A stretch of 9,142 nucleotides of DNA from Lentzea sp. Its GTDB lineage: Bacteria; Actinomycetota; Actinomycetes; Mycobacteriales; Pseudonocardiaceae. This document shows, in pieces, positions 1 through 6,076 of this stretch (position 1 is the first letter of the stretch; each line of letters begins with the position of its first letter). The translations under genes were made by a program, and so were the position numbers. The DNA lies in NCBI GenBank assembly GCA_030146905.1, contig JASLAV010000801.1:1-9142 (forward strand), written 5' to 3'. Below the pieces are notes generated by a model. That model saw only the letters and a list, made by a program, of their open reading frames with translations, ran no database searches and was not told the DNA's origin.

Positions 1-750
1 ATCGCGGCGTTGCTGCTGGCCGTGGTGGTCAGGCCGAAGTTCCGCCAGGAGACGCTCGTGCTCGGCATGACCATGGCCGGCATGAACGGCACGTTCTACC
101 TCGCGCTCGACCGGATCCCGCTCGGCGTGGCGGTGACGATCGAGTTCCTGGGGCCGCTGGGGCTCGCGGCGGTGCTGAGCCGCCGGGGCAGGGACTTCGT
201 GTGGGTAGGGCTGGCGCTGGTCGGAGTGGTGGTCCTGGGTGTGCGCGAGTACACGGGCGCGCAGCTCGACCTGATCGGCGTGGCGCTCGCGTTGGTCGCG
301 GCGGTGTTCTGGGCCTGCTACGTCCTCGCGGGACGCAAGGTCGCGACGGCGGGACTCGGCACCGGCGGTCTCGCGGGAGCCAGCCTGATCGCGGCCGCGC
401 TGACGTTGCCGTACGGGCTGTCGACGGCGGGCGCCACGTTGTTCGAGCCGAGGATCCTGCTGCTCGGCGCGCTCGTGGCGCTGCTGGCGTCCGCGATCCC
501 GTACACGCTGGAGATCAGGGCGCTCAAGTCGTTGCGGCCCAGCACGTTCGGCGTCGTGCTCGCGCTCGAACCCGCCGCGGCCGCCCTGGCGGGCGCGTTG
601 CTGCTGGGCCAGCACCCTGGCGTGGTCTCGCTGTGCGGCATGGCGCTCGTGATCATCGCCGGGGCCGGAGCGGCGCTACGGACAGCGCCAGCGCCTCGCG
701 AAACGCCCGCACGGCCGGATGCCGACCTCGTCCTGCCCGTGCCGCGGTGA
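1..750 (+). CDS. EamA/DMT-family exporter, RhtA-like (5' end outside window)
   Basis: This is an inner-membrane drug/metabolite transporter that probably exports amino acids or related small metabolites; the substrate cannot be read from sequence. The reading frame is open from the first base (Ile-Ala-Ala before the first possible TTG at 10), so the true start lies upstream. About 249 residues are visible, with roughly eight hydrophobic segments; the family has ten in about 290-300 residues, so one or two helices are missing. RhtA-like stretches are visible: NGTFYLALDRIPLGVAVTIE near the start and ALEPAAAALAGALLLGQ near the end, the latter typical of the second EamA repeat. After the last helix comes a polar Pro/Arg-rich tail. 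The last 98 bases overlap the 3' end of the leftward LysR gene. Exporters of this type often sit beside LysR regulators, so control by that protein is plausible but inferred. Confidence 0.9.
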   Translation: MAALLLAVVVRPKFRQETLVLGMTMAGMNGTFYLALDRIPLGVAVTIEFLGPLGLAAVLSRRGRDFVWVGLALVGVVVLGVREYTGAQLDLIGVALALVAAVFWACYVLAGRKVATAGLGTGGLAGASLIAAALTLPYGLSTAGATLFEPRILLLGALVALLASAIPYTLEIRALKSLRPSTFGVVLALEPAAAALAGALLLGQHPGVVSLCGMALVIIAGAGAALRTAPAPRETPARPDADLVLPVPR

Positions 751-1543
751 ACAGCAGCCGCGACTGGGGGACCGGTAGCAGCTCGTGCAGGTCAACCGTG
801 ATCTCCCGGTCGTACCACACCAGGTCGGGCAGCAGCGCGACAGCGAGGTCTCGTTCCACGAACCGCAGCTTCACCAGCACGTCGGTCGAGGAGAAGCGCA
901 CGTCCGGCTCGAAACCGCTGTGCCGGCACCAGTTCACGTTGAAGGTCCGCTGCGGGAAACCGGCGGGCTCCATGATCCACGGGTAGGAGCCGATCTCGGC
1001 GACCGGCAGTCCGCGCGGGACGGCCAGCCGGATCGGGTCCCTGCACAGCTCCCGGTAGTCGAGCCCGGTGAAGCGCGCCTCCGGCTGGTCGGGCCACTCC
1101 TCGGCGAAGACGAGGTCGAAGTCCCTGGCGTTCAACGCCGAGAGCGCTTCCGCGGGGTCGAGGACCTGGAACTCGATCCGCAACGCCGGGTGCTCGTCCC
1201 TCATCCGCGCCAGCGTCGCCGGGATCAGGGCCAGCGCCGCGGTCTGGAACGTCGCGACCCGCAGCGTGCCGGTGACCTCGTGCAGCGACGCGGCGACCTC
1301 CGACTCGGCCTGTTCCAGCCGGGTGAGGACCTCTTCGGTGTGCCGCACCAGGATCTCGGCCTGAGGCGTGAGCCTGACCCGCCTCCCGACCGGTTCCAGC
1401 AGCGGCACGCCGACCTCGTTCTCCAGCAACGACAGCTGCTGCGACACCGAGGACGGGCTGTAGTTCAGCGCCTGCGCGACGGCCGCGAGCGTTCCCCTTC
1501 TGGAGAGCTCGCGCAGCAGCCGCAGGCGGTGGAGGTCGAACAT
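653..1543 (-). CDS. LysR-family transcriptional regulator
   Basis: A 296-residue DNA-binding regulator of normal LysR length. The winged helix-turn-helix covers about residues 1-62 (LRLLRELSRRGTLAAVAQAL, then the recognition helix around YSPSSVSQQLSLLE). A linker helix rich in Glu/Leu follows to about 88, and the periplasmic-binding-like effector domain runs from about 92 (GTLRVATFQTAALALIP) to 290. The ligand is unknown. The ATG at 1541-1543 is chosen because the protein then begins with the usual MFDLHRLRLL. There is no Shine-Dalgarno upstream, but a GATAAT hexamer ends seven bases before the ATG, which fits leaderless translation. The 3' end overlaps the EamA gene convergently by 98 bases, and the 5' end faces the secreted-protein gene across 80 bases. 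The probable targets are its own promoter, the divergent gene and perhaps the exporter; these are inferences. Confidence 0.93.
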   Translation of the reverse strand: MFDLHRLRLLRELSRRGTLAAVAQALNYSPSSVSQQLSLLENEVGVPLLEPVGRRVRLTPQAEILVRHTEEVLTRLEQAESEVAASLHEVTGTLRVATFQTAALALIPATLARMRDEHPALRIEFQVLDPAEALSALNARDFDLVFAEEWPDQPEARFTGLDYRELCRDPIRLAVPRGLPVAEIGSYPWIMEPAGFPQRTFNVNWCRHSGFEPDVRFSSTDVLVKLRFVERDLAVALLPDLVWYDREITVDLHELLPVPQSRLLFTAARAGRGRHPAVRAFREALALSVAPLRPRR

Positions 1544-1559
1544 CCGATCATTATCGGAT
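1542..1559. promoter_or_regulatory. Perfect 7-4-7 inverted repeat over the LysR start: candidate operator
   Basis: The arms are ATCCGAT (1542-1548) and ATCGGAT (1553-1559), separated by CATT. The repeat covers the regulator's start codon and its putative -10 hexamer, and it abuts a -10-like hexamer for the divergent gene. A dyad in this position is what an autoregulating repressor or activator would bind. Binding by the adjacent LysR protein is inferred. The repeat does not show a centred T-N11-A LysR box, so another regulator is possible. Confidence 0.6.
1550..1555 (-). promoter_or_regulatory. Putative -10 element for a leaderless LysR transcript
   Basis: Read on the minus strand, the hexamer is GATAAT, with six bases between it and the ATG. 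Transcription would therefore start at or next to the A of the start codon. Together with the missing Shine-Dalgarno, this predicts a leaderless mRNA, which is common in actinobacteria. No convincing -35 hexamer is visible. Confidence 0.45.
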
Positions 1560-1564
1560 ACAGT
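1559..1564 (+). promoter_or_regulatory. Possible -10 hexamer for the secreted-protein operon
   Basis: TACAGT fits the TANNNT -10 pattern and would place the transcript start near 1571, upstream of the hairpin at 1587-1606. The -35 region (TCGAAC, about 1536-1541) matches poorly. The call is weak and rests mainly on position in the short divergent gap. Confidence 0.25.
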
Positions 1565-1586
1565 GCCGCTACCGCCCCCTGAGAAA

Positions 1587-1606
1587 ACGTGCTGTCCTCA
1601 GCACGT
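1587..1606 (+). promoter_or_regulatory. 5' leader hairpin with a loop complementary to the Shine-Dalgarno
   Basis: A perfect 8-bp inverted repeat, ACGTGCTG (1587-1594) and CAGCACGT (1599-1606), closes a TCCT loop. Four bases later comes the very strong Shine-Dalgarno AGGAGG (1611-1616), seven bases before the ATG at 1624. The loop TCCT is the exact complement of AGGA in the Shine-Dalgarno, so an H-type pseudoknot could hide the ribosome-binding site. At DNA level the same palindrome could be a repressor site. Structure is seen; function is inferred. Confidence 0.5.
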
Positions 1607-1623
1607 CTTGAGGAGGTATCGGT

Positions 1624-2226
1624 ATGTCCGAACGACTCCGCGTCGTCGCGGGGATCGCACTGGCAACCGGTCTGCTCGTGTCGGGCTCGCCCGCACAGGC
1701 CCAGGTCGAAACCGGTCCGTGGACCGGTTACTCGCCGTCGTTCACCGTGCAGGAACGCGGCTGCGGCACCGTCGACAACCTCACGTTCCAGCTCACCTGT
1801 TCCACCGCGGACGGTGATCAGCGCGCCGAACGCCGGTACGCCACCTACTCGGGCGGCACGCGACAGTTCGAGGGGAGCTTCCGGATCACGAGTCTCGGAG
1901 GCACCCGCGTCAGTCTCAAGCAGACGTTCCGGGAGTCGCCCAGCGCGGGCCCGTTCTTCATGCTCGCCGTGGAACGCGGCGGCCGTCTGTACGCGGTCCA
2001 CGGTGGGGCGACCGTCGCCACCGGGGCCACCGTAGGCACGACCGTGCGCGTCAACACCGTGCACAACACGGCCACGGAGCACCGCACCTACATCAACGGC
2101 TCGCAGAAGCACAAGTACGCGAGCGACGGGTCGAGCTTCTACGACAAGTTCGGCGCGTACCGGACGTCCAGCGGCCAGGGACCTGCCACGGTCGTCTGGA
2201 GCAACGTCAAGTTCTGGCGCAAGTGA
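1624..2226 (+). CDS. Secreted small beta-sandwich protein, possibly polysaccharide lyase family 7-like
   Basis: A 200-residue exported protein. The start ATG follows a strong AGGAGG at seven bases. A signal peptide is clear: basic n-region (R4, R6), hydrophobic core to about 20, and a likely signal peptidase I site at AQA|Q (26/27). The mature part alternates short beta-like stretches. C47 and C59 could form a disulfide. R67-A-E-R-R71 resembles the Arg-containing strand of family 7 lyases, and Y173-D-K-F-G-A-Y179 near the C-terminus resembles their YFKAG.Y strand. However, the Gln-x-His motif of active alginate lyases is not visible (LKQTF occurs instead), so catalysis is doubtful; carbohydrate binding or a degenerate fold is equally possible. 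It is 10 bases upstream of the lipoprotein gene, so the two are probably co-transcribed. Confidence 0.75.
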   Translation: MSERLRVVAGIALATGLLVSGSPAQAQVETGPWTGYSPSFTVQERGCGTVDNLTFQLTCSTADGDQRAERRYATYSGGTRQFEGSFRITSLGGTRVSLKQTFRESPSAGPFFMLAVERGGRLYAVHGGATVATGATVGTTVRVNTVHNTATEHRTYINGSQKHKYASDGSSFYDKFGAYRTSSGQGPATVVWSNVKFWRK

Positions 2227-2236
2227 GCTGCTCTCC

Positions 2237-2911
2237 TTGAGCAGGAGCCGCTTGCTCTTGGTGGGACTGCTGCTCCTGGCTGCCTGCGGCCAGGAACAGC
2301 AGGACCCCGTGCTGACGTCCGAGCTGTCCTCGCCGATCGACGTGACGTTGCACTGGCGTCCGGAGGCGGGGGTGGCCGGGCAGGTCGTCGAGTACGCGAA
2401 CGCCGCCGACGGCGACTACGTGGTCCTGGAGTTCGCCCCGCCGGGCAGGAACTCCTACCGGCATCCCGACCTGATCCCGGAAACCGGGTTCTACTACCGG
2501 GTCCGGCCGTTCGACGGGCCGGCGTCGGCCACGGCGGACATCACGCTGCCACCCGGTGACGAGGTGCCGGAGACCGACGGGCACGCGTGGGCGGAACCGC
2601 GCAAAGGTGGTGGGGGAACACATCCGGTGTCATCGCCTGAGGCGGCACCGGGACAGTTCCGGCAGGAGGTGAAGCACGCCAACGGGATCCTCTTCACCTG
2701 GGAGGACCGCGCGTCGGACGAGGAGGGTTACCTGGTCGAGGTCAGGCCGGCGAGCGAGAGCGACTGGCGGGTCGCCGCACAGCTCGACCCGGACGTCACC
2801 TCGTTCGGGCTGATCACACTCCCAGACGAGAAAGCCGCGACCTATCGGGTGCGGCCGTTCCGGTTCGGATCACCGTCGAACGTGACGCACCAGAGGACGG
2901 GGAAGGTCTGA
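2237..2911 (+). CDS. Lipoprotein with two fibronectin type III-like modules
   Basis: A 224-residue surface lipoprotein of unknown function. The TTG at 2237 gives a proper lipoprotein signal: R3 and R5, a Leu-rich core, then the lipobox L-A-A-C with lipidated C17. A later TTG at 2252 has a better-looking AGGAG in front, but it would remove both arginines, so 2237 is preferred. After the Cys come two similar beta-sandwich modules, about residues 30-104 (W40) and 142-218 (W155). Each contains a V-E-Y/V strand and ends with a YRVRPF strand, typical of FN3 folds. A Gly/Pro/Ser-rich linker joins them. FN3 modules usually mediate binding, for instance to polysaccharides or cell-wall proteins. It lies 10 bases after the secreted-protein stop, so the pair may work together at the cell surface (inference). 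Confidence 0.75.
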   Translation: MSRSRLLLVGLLLLAACGQEQQDPVLTSELSSPIDVTLHWRPEAGVAGQVVEYANAADGDYVVLEFAPPGRNSYRHPDLIPETGFYYRVRPFDGPASATADITLPPGDEVPETDGHAWAEPRKGGGGTHPVSSPEAAPGQFRQEVKHANGILFTWEDRASDEEGYLVEVRPASESDWRVAAQLDPDVTSFGLITLPDEKAATYRVRPFRFGSPSNVTHQRTGKV

Positions 2912-3080
2912 GCGCGTGTCTGGCGCACCACGCGCTCGCGGCGAGCAGCAACGCCGCGAGCGCGTAGGGCCAGATCGTGTCTTCCGTGATCGCCAGACCG
3001 GCGTTCGTCGCGGACAGCAGTCCGAAAGTGCTGCTGAGCAGCCACCAGGTGAGTCGGTCTTCGCGCGCACAGGCCGTCAT
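2814..3080 (-). CDS. Probable small two-helix membrane protein (hypothetical)
   Basis: An 88-residue ORF of no family I recognise. Two hydrophobic segments are visible, about residues 11-31 (WWLLSSTFGLLSATNAGLAI) and 37-53 (WPYALAALLLAASAW), followed by a polar, basic, Ser-rich tail. Its first 55 or so codons show the strong third-position G/C preference of the genome, which favours a real gene. The bias weakens in the last part, which overlaps the lipoprotein gene convergently by 98 bases. It starts 10 bases after the stop of the leftward gene at 3091, so co-transcription is likely. Against it: no clear Shine-Dalgarno precedes the ATG, and the second helix is coded by the 14-bp hairpin that probably terminates the opposite operon. 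The C-terminal tail may be a recent read-through extension. Confidence 0.5.
   Translation of the reverse strand: MTACAREDRLTWWLLSSTFGLLSATNAGLAITEDTIWPYALAALLLAASAWCARHALRPSPSSGASRSTVIRTGTAAPDRSRLSRLGV
2930..2965 (+). terminator. Perfect 14-bp stem hairpin after the lipoprotein gene
   Basis: The arms ACGCGCTCGCGGCG (2930-2943) and CGCCGCGAGCGCGT (2952-2965) are exact reverse complements around the loop AGCAGCAA. It starts 19 bases after the lipoprotein stop. There is no T-run, which is normal for actinomycete terminators. A weaker 7-bp stem (2912-2918 with 2929-2935) shares its 5' arm, so the two are mutually exclusive. The hairpin also lies inside the leftward 88-codon gene, where it encodes an Ala/Leu-rich membrane helix. 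Confidence 0.65.
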
Positions 3081-3090
3081 GACGGCCGGG

Positions 3091-3744
3091 TTACCCGTTT
3101 TCGGCGGGGTTCACACCTTCTTCTTCCTCTTTTTCTTCTTTCTTCTCGCCGCGGCGGCGCATGAAGCCGAAACCGGGGATGCCGAGGATGGCCTGGCGCA
3201 TGTCGCTCGTGACCTCGAGCAACTGGTGCACCTCGGGCCCGACCTTGTCGAGCGTGGCGAGGATCGGCAGGATGTCGCTGATCAGGTGCTCCGTCAGCAC
3301 CGGCAGCTCGTCCACGAGCCTGATCGCGGCCTCGACCTCCTGCGGCGAGAGCTCCTCCACGAACCGCTGCGCGAGCGGCTGGGCCTGCTTGGCGAGCGGC
3401 CCGTAGATCCCCATCAGCTCGTCGGCCGACTGCGCCGTGTGGCTCGCCGTCGCGACGACGTGCGCCGCCCGTTCGGTGATGTCGCCGGCGCTCGCCGTGA
3501 TCGCGCGGACCTCGTCGACGGCCTTCTCCGCGTCCGCCACGACGTTGGCCGTGCGGTCGACCAGCGCCTCGGCCTTCACCACGATGCCGTCGACGGCGTC
3601 GATCGTGCCGTTGACCTTGCGGACGAGCTGCTCGACCTCGCCGATCAGGCTCAGCACGCGCGCCGGGACCGCCGCGGCGGCGGCCGTCGTGTCGATGGCG
3701 GCGCCGAGCGCCTGCCTGGCCAGTCCCATTCCGGGGATCTCCAT
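3091..3744 (-). CDS. Alpha-helical protein of unknown function with Lys/Glu-rich tail
   Basis: A 217-residue protein with no signal peptide and no clear membrane span; I do not recognise a named family. Almost the whole chain is Ala/Val/Glu/Asp-rich and reads as long amphipathic helices, including coiled-coil-like repeats at about residues 25-110. A conserved-looking stretch, GIPGFGFMRRRG, precedes a highly charged tail, EKKEEKEEEE, and the short end GVNPAENG. The tail uses GAA/AAA codons freely, unlike the rest, giving a pyrimidine tract on the plus strand at about 3117-3147. The ATG at 3744 is chosen over an in-frame start at 3888: the extra 48 codons lose the codon bias and run over the palindrome at 3833-3850. 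It diverges from the MoxR operon and may share regulation with it. A cytoplasmic scaffold or membrane-associated role is conceivable but unsupported. Confidence 0.75.
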   Translation of the reverse strand: MEIPGMGLARQALGAAIDTTAAAAAVPARVLSLIGEVEQLVRKVNGTIDAVDGIVVKAEALVDRTANVVADAEKAVDEVRAITASAGDITERAAHVVATASHTAQSADELMGIYGPLAKQAQPLAQRFVEELSPQEVEAAIRLVDELPVLTEHLISDILPILATLDKVGPEVHQLLEVTSDMRQAILGIPGFGFMRRRGEKKEEKEEEEGVNPAENG

Positions 3745-3832
3745 GCGTCCACTCTGCCCTATGCGTTGATCGGTTCGGCGTAGCGCCATTCGGTTTTCGA
3801 AACTGTCGGACCGCGTCATCACCGTCGTTGAT

Positions 3833-3850
3833 GTCTGCCACTCGGCAGAC
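3833..3850. promoter_or_regulatory. Perfect 7-4-7 palindrome in the divergent promoter gap: candidate operator
   Basis: GTCTGCC (3833-3839) and GGCAGAC (3844-3850) flank ACTC. It lies roughly midway between the leftward start at 3744 and the rightward start at 3929, where one bound regulator could control both. It has the same geometry as the repeat at 1542-1559 but a different sequence, so a different regulator is expected. The regulator is not identified. Confidence 0.45.
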
Positions 3851-3860
3851 CGGCGATCCG

Positions 3861-3888
3861 GGAACCGTGCGCCGTCCGAAGGTGTCAT
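3861..3888 (+). promoter_or_regulatory. Possible ECF-sigma-type promoter for the MoxR operon
   Basis: GGAACC at 3861-3866 resembles the -35 of envelope-stress ECF sigma factors, with TGTCAT (3883-3888) about 17 bases later as a possible -10. The transcript would begin near the hairpin at 3890-3911. Such motifs are short and this one is not a full match; it is offered because the operon encodes envelope proteins. A TANNNT-type -10 (TAGCAT, 3899-3904) is an alternative. Confidence 0.22.
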
Positions 3889-3889
3889 A

Positions 3890-3911
3890 GCCGGGGGTTA
3901 GCATCCCCGGC
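3890..3911 (+). promoter_or_regulatory. Hairpin immediately upstream of the operon's first ribosome-binding site
   Basis: GCCGGGGGT (3890-3898) pairs with ATCCCCGGC (3903-3911), with one G-T wobble, around the loop TAGC: a 9-bp stem. The Shine-Dalgarno GAGGGAGG (3916-3923) begins five bases later and the ATG is at 3929. The hairpin could set ribosome access or mRNA stability, or be a protein-binding site at DNA level. Confidence 0.4.
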
Positions 3912-3928
3912 GGGCGAGGGAGGCGCGG

Positions 3929-6076
3929 ATGGCTTGGTGGCACCGGATCACACGCATTATCTCCGGTGGAGGGCGGGAATCGGCGAGTTTCGTCGCGGCA
4001 CTGCTGGGTGTCCTGGTGCTCGCGGGCGCCGCGCTCGGGCAGGGCATCTCCCGCACCTCCGTGGAGGTGTCGGACGGGCTCACCTGGCTGGGTGACGACC
4101 AGCGCGGTGAGGTCGTGCAGGTCAACCCCGTCTCCGGCAAACCGCAGACCCGTCTGCAGATCAGCGGTCCCGACTCCCGGCTGGAGATCGCGCAGGAGGA
4201 CGGCAGGCTCATCGTCCTGGACCGGCGCACCGGCGAGATCACCGTCATCGACCTGGCCACGCTGCTCGCGTCCGGCCGCAGGCAGGCGCCGCCCGGTGCG
4301 ACGAGCAAGGTGCTGGTGTCGAACGGGATGGTGTTCGTCGTCGACCGCGCGGCCGGCACCGTGCACACCGCCGACCCGCTGACGCTGGCCGACATCGGGC
4401 AGACGTGGCAGGCGGGTCAGCCGCTCGCCGACGCCGTCGTGGACGAGCGCGGAGTGCTGTGGCTCGTCGACCACGGCGGCACGCTGCGGTCGCTGGACTG
4501 GTCCGACGACGAGGAGCGGTTCCAGGAGCGCTCGCACCGGCAGGTCGGCGGTGCCGGACCTCGCACGGTTCTCGTGCCGCACGACCAGGGCGTCACGCTG
4601 ATCGGTCTCGACGGCGGTGTCGTGCTGCGCGACGGCACGGGCGAGGACGTGTCGAGGTCGACCGACCGCACCGACGCCGAGGTGATCGCGGCGCAGACGG
4701 CGCCGACGGACCTGGTGCCCGCGTCGGTGCCGGACTCGTCCGCGGTCGTGCTCGTCGTCGACGGGCAGGTGCTGCGCGTGGACGTGGGCGCGATCGGCTG
4801 TCCGAAGCCGGGGCGGCCCGCGGTGTTCCGCGACAAGGTCTACGTCCCCTGCAGGGGATCCGGCAAGGTCATCGTCCTCGACCGCGGCGGCAGGCGCGGC
4901 GGTGACGACGTGCGCACGTCCGGCGGGTCCGACCCCGAGCTCGTGTTCGACGACGGCCGGTTGTTCGTGAACGTGCCGGGCTCGTCGACGGGCGTGCTGG
5001 TCGACACCGACGGCGCGACGCGGTCGTTGACGATCCGCAGCCCCGAGCTGCCGGTGAAGGACCCGGACCGCTCGCCACCGCCCTCGGTGCCGCCGCCCCC
5101 GCCGCCGAACCCCGACGAGCCGACGAAGCCGCCGCGCAACCCCGGCAACAACCCCGGCAACGACAACGGCAACGGGCCGACCACGGAGGTCCCGCCTCCG
5201 CCCTCCTCCCCACCGCCCTCGACCTCCGGCGGCGCGGCTCCGCCCGCGCCCCCTGGCGTGACGGTGCGCGAGAAGTCGCGCAGTTCCTCGGCGCTGGTCG
5301 TGATGGTGAGCTGGAACGCGGTCTCGTCGTCCGATCCGGTGGTCGGCTACTCGGTGGCGGGCTCCGGCTCGTTCAGCGGTGGCTCGGTGTCGGCCCAGGT
5401 GACCGGTACGTCGGCCGACCTGTCGGTGCCGTGCACGGGTTCCACGTTCTGCACGAGCGGCAGGCTGGACGTGACGGTGCGCGCGTCGACCGCCACGCAG
5501 GCCGGTGCCGCGGGCATGGCGGCGTTCACGGTGACGGCGCCGAACACCCCGCCGCCCAACACGCCCCCGCCGAACACCCCGCCTCCGAACACTCCTCCGC
5601 CCTACACGCCTCCGCCGACCACCACGACGCCACCGCCACCGCCACCGCCGCCGTTGCCGACCGCGGGCGCTGGGGTGATCACCGGTGCGTCGGGTGGCCG
5701 CCTGGTGCCGACGCGCAGGCTGACCTTGGCTCCGCCCGCGGACTGGGCGAGTCACAACGGGCGTTGCGAGGTCGTGAACAGGACGTACGGCTTCTCCGTC
5801 GGCATCGCGTGCAACGCGACATCGGCGACGATCGACGTGGACGAGGGCGGCAACTCGATCGTCGTGCGTGCCTATGCGGCCACCGGAGCCGGTCAGGTCG
5901 ACTCGGCGGCGAGGAACGTGAACTTCACCTACGACGAGTGCGCGGGCAAGCCGACCTGCATCCCGAAGATGGCTCCCGCCGGAGCGGGGACCGCGCCGAT
6001 GGGAGCGGGTGCGCTGGGCCTGCTGGCGTGCGCGTTCCTGCTGCGCATCGGTGTTCGCAGAGACGAGGAAAAGTGA
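3929..6076 (+). CDS. Multidomain surface protein: propeller-like region, FN3-type domain, Pro-rich stalks, two terminal membrane segments
   Basis: A 715-residue envelope protein. A basic N-terminus and a hydrophobic segment (about 20-37) form an anchor or signal sequence. Residues 41-370 repeat short strands of the type IVLDRRTGEITVIDL, VFVVDRAAGTVHTAD and LWLVDHGGTLRSLDW, like a YncE/PQQ-type beta-propeller. A Pro/Asn/Gly-rich linker (374-443) leads to an FN3-like domain (444-535), then a Pro-rich stalk with NTPPP repeats (539-579), a second beta-sandwich (about 580-670), and a C-terminal membrane helix (about 693-708) ending in RRDEEK. Cysteines occur in close pairs (291/308, 502/508, 613/628, 671/677), suggesting extracytoplasmic disulfides. 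A GAGGGAGG precedes the ATG by five bases. Its stop overlaps the MoxR start, so it probably works with the MoxR/DUF58/transglutaminase set as a surface sensor, scaffold or substrate (inference). Confidence 0.85.
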   Translation: MAWWHRITRIISGGGRESASFVAALLGVLVLAGAALGQGISRTSVEVSDGLTWLGDDQRGEVVQVNPVSGKPQTRLQISGPDSRLEIAQEDGRLIVLDRRTGEITVIDLATLLASGRRQAPPGATSKVLVSNGMVFVVDRAAGTVHTADPLTLADIGQTWQAGQPLADAVVDERGVLWLVDHGGTLRSLDWSDDEERFQERSHRQVGGAGPRTVLVPHDQGVTLIGLDGGVVLRDGTGEDVSRSTDRTDAEVIAAQTAPTDLVPASVPDSSAVVLVVDGQVLRVDVGAIGCPKPGRPAVFRDKVYVPCRGSGKVIVLDRGGRRGGDDVRTSGGSDPELVFDDGRLFVNVPGSSTGVLVDTDGATRSLTIRSPELPVKDPDRSPPPSVPPPPPPNPDEPTKPPRNPGNNPGNDNGNGPTTEVPPPPSSPPPSTSGGAAPPAPPGVTVREKSRSSSALVVMVSWNAVSSSDPVVGYSVAGSGSFSGGSVSAQVTGTSADLSVPCTGSTFCTSGRLDVTVRASTATQAGAAGMAAFTVTAPNTPPPNTPPPNTPPPNTPPPYTPPPTTTTPPPPPPPPLPTAGAGVITGASGGRLVPTRRLTLAPPADWASHNGRCEVVNRTYGFSVGIACNATSATIDVDEGGNSIVVRAYAATGAGQVDSAARNVNFTYDECAGKPTCIPKMAPAGAGTAPMGAGALGLLACAFLLRIGVRRDEEK
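5543..5617 (+). repeat. Five tandem 15-bp units encoding (N/Y)TPPP
   Basis: Units begin at 5543, 5558, 5573, 5588 and 5603. The first four encode NTPPP and the last YTPPP. They differ at synonymous third positions, so the repeat is kept at protein level as an extended Pro-rich stalk, then grades into Thr and poly-Pro codons to about 5665. Unit number could vary between strains. Confidence 0.9.

Noticed and set aside
672..689. GGCGCT/AGCGCC inverted repeat near the EamA/LysR convergent ends, considered as a terminator
   Set aside because: Only 6 bp of stem, no T-run on either side, and it lies inside both coding regions; too weak to call.
785..1582. Plus-strand open frame of 265 codons across the LysR gene
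   Set aside because: Its Arg/Gln/Pro-rich translation has no domain features and it is fully antisense to a well-supported LysR gene.
3745..3888. N-terminal extension of the helical protein to an ATG at 3888
   Set aside because: The extra 48 codons lack the third-position G/C bias, cross the palindrome at 3833-3850 and give a polar, non-helical sequence unlike the rest. The ATG at 3744 fits better.
4845..4858. Perfect 14-bp palindrome TCCCCTGCAGGGGA
   Set aside because: It lies deep inside the propeller-like coding region where it encodes V-P-C-R-G; it is not near a gene boundary, so chance in GC-rich coding sequence is the simplest reading.
3077..5755. Minus-strand open frame of 892 codons, Arg/Gly/His-rich
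   Set aside because: It is antisense to the large surface-protein gene and the helical-protein gene. Its Arg-rich, low-complexity translation is typical of an off-frame in high-GC DNA, and the opposing genes have recognisable domains and codon bias.
5431..6072. Upstream extension of the MoxR open frame
   Set aside because: This region codes in another frame for the C-terminal domains of the surface protein. MoxR homology begins just after the GTG at 6073.
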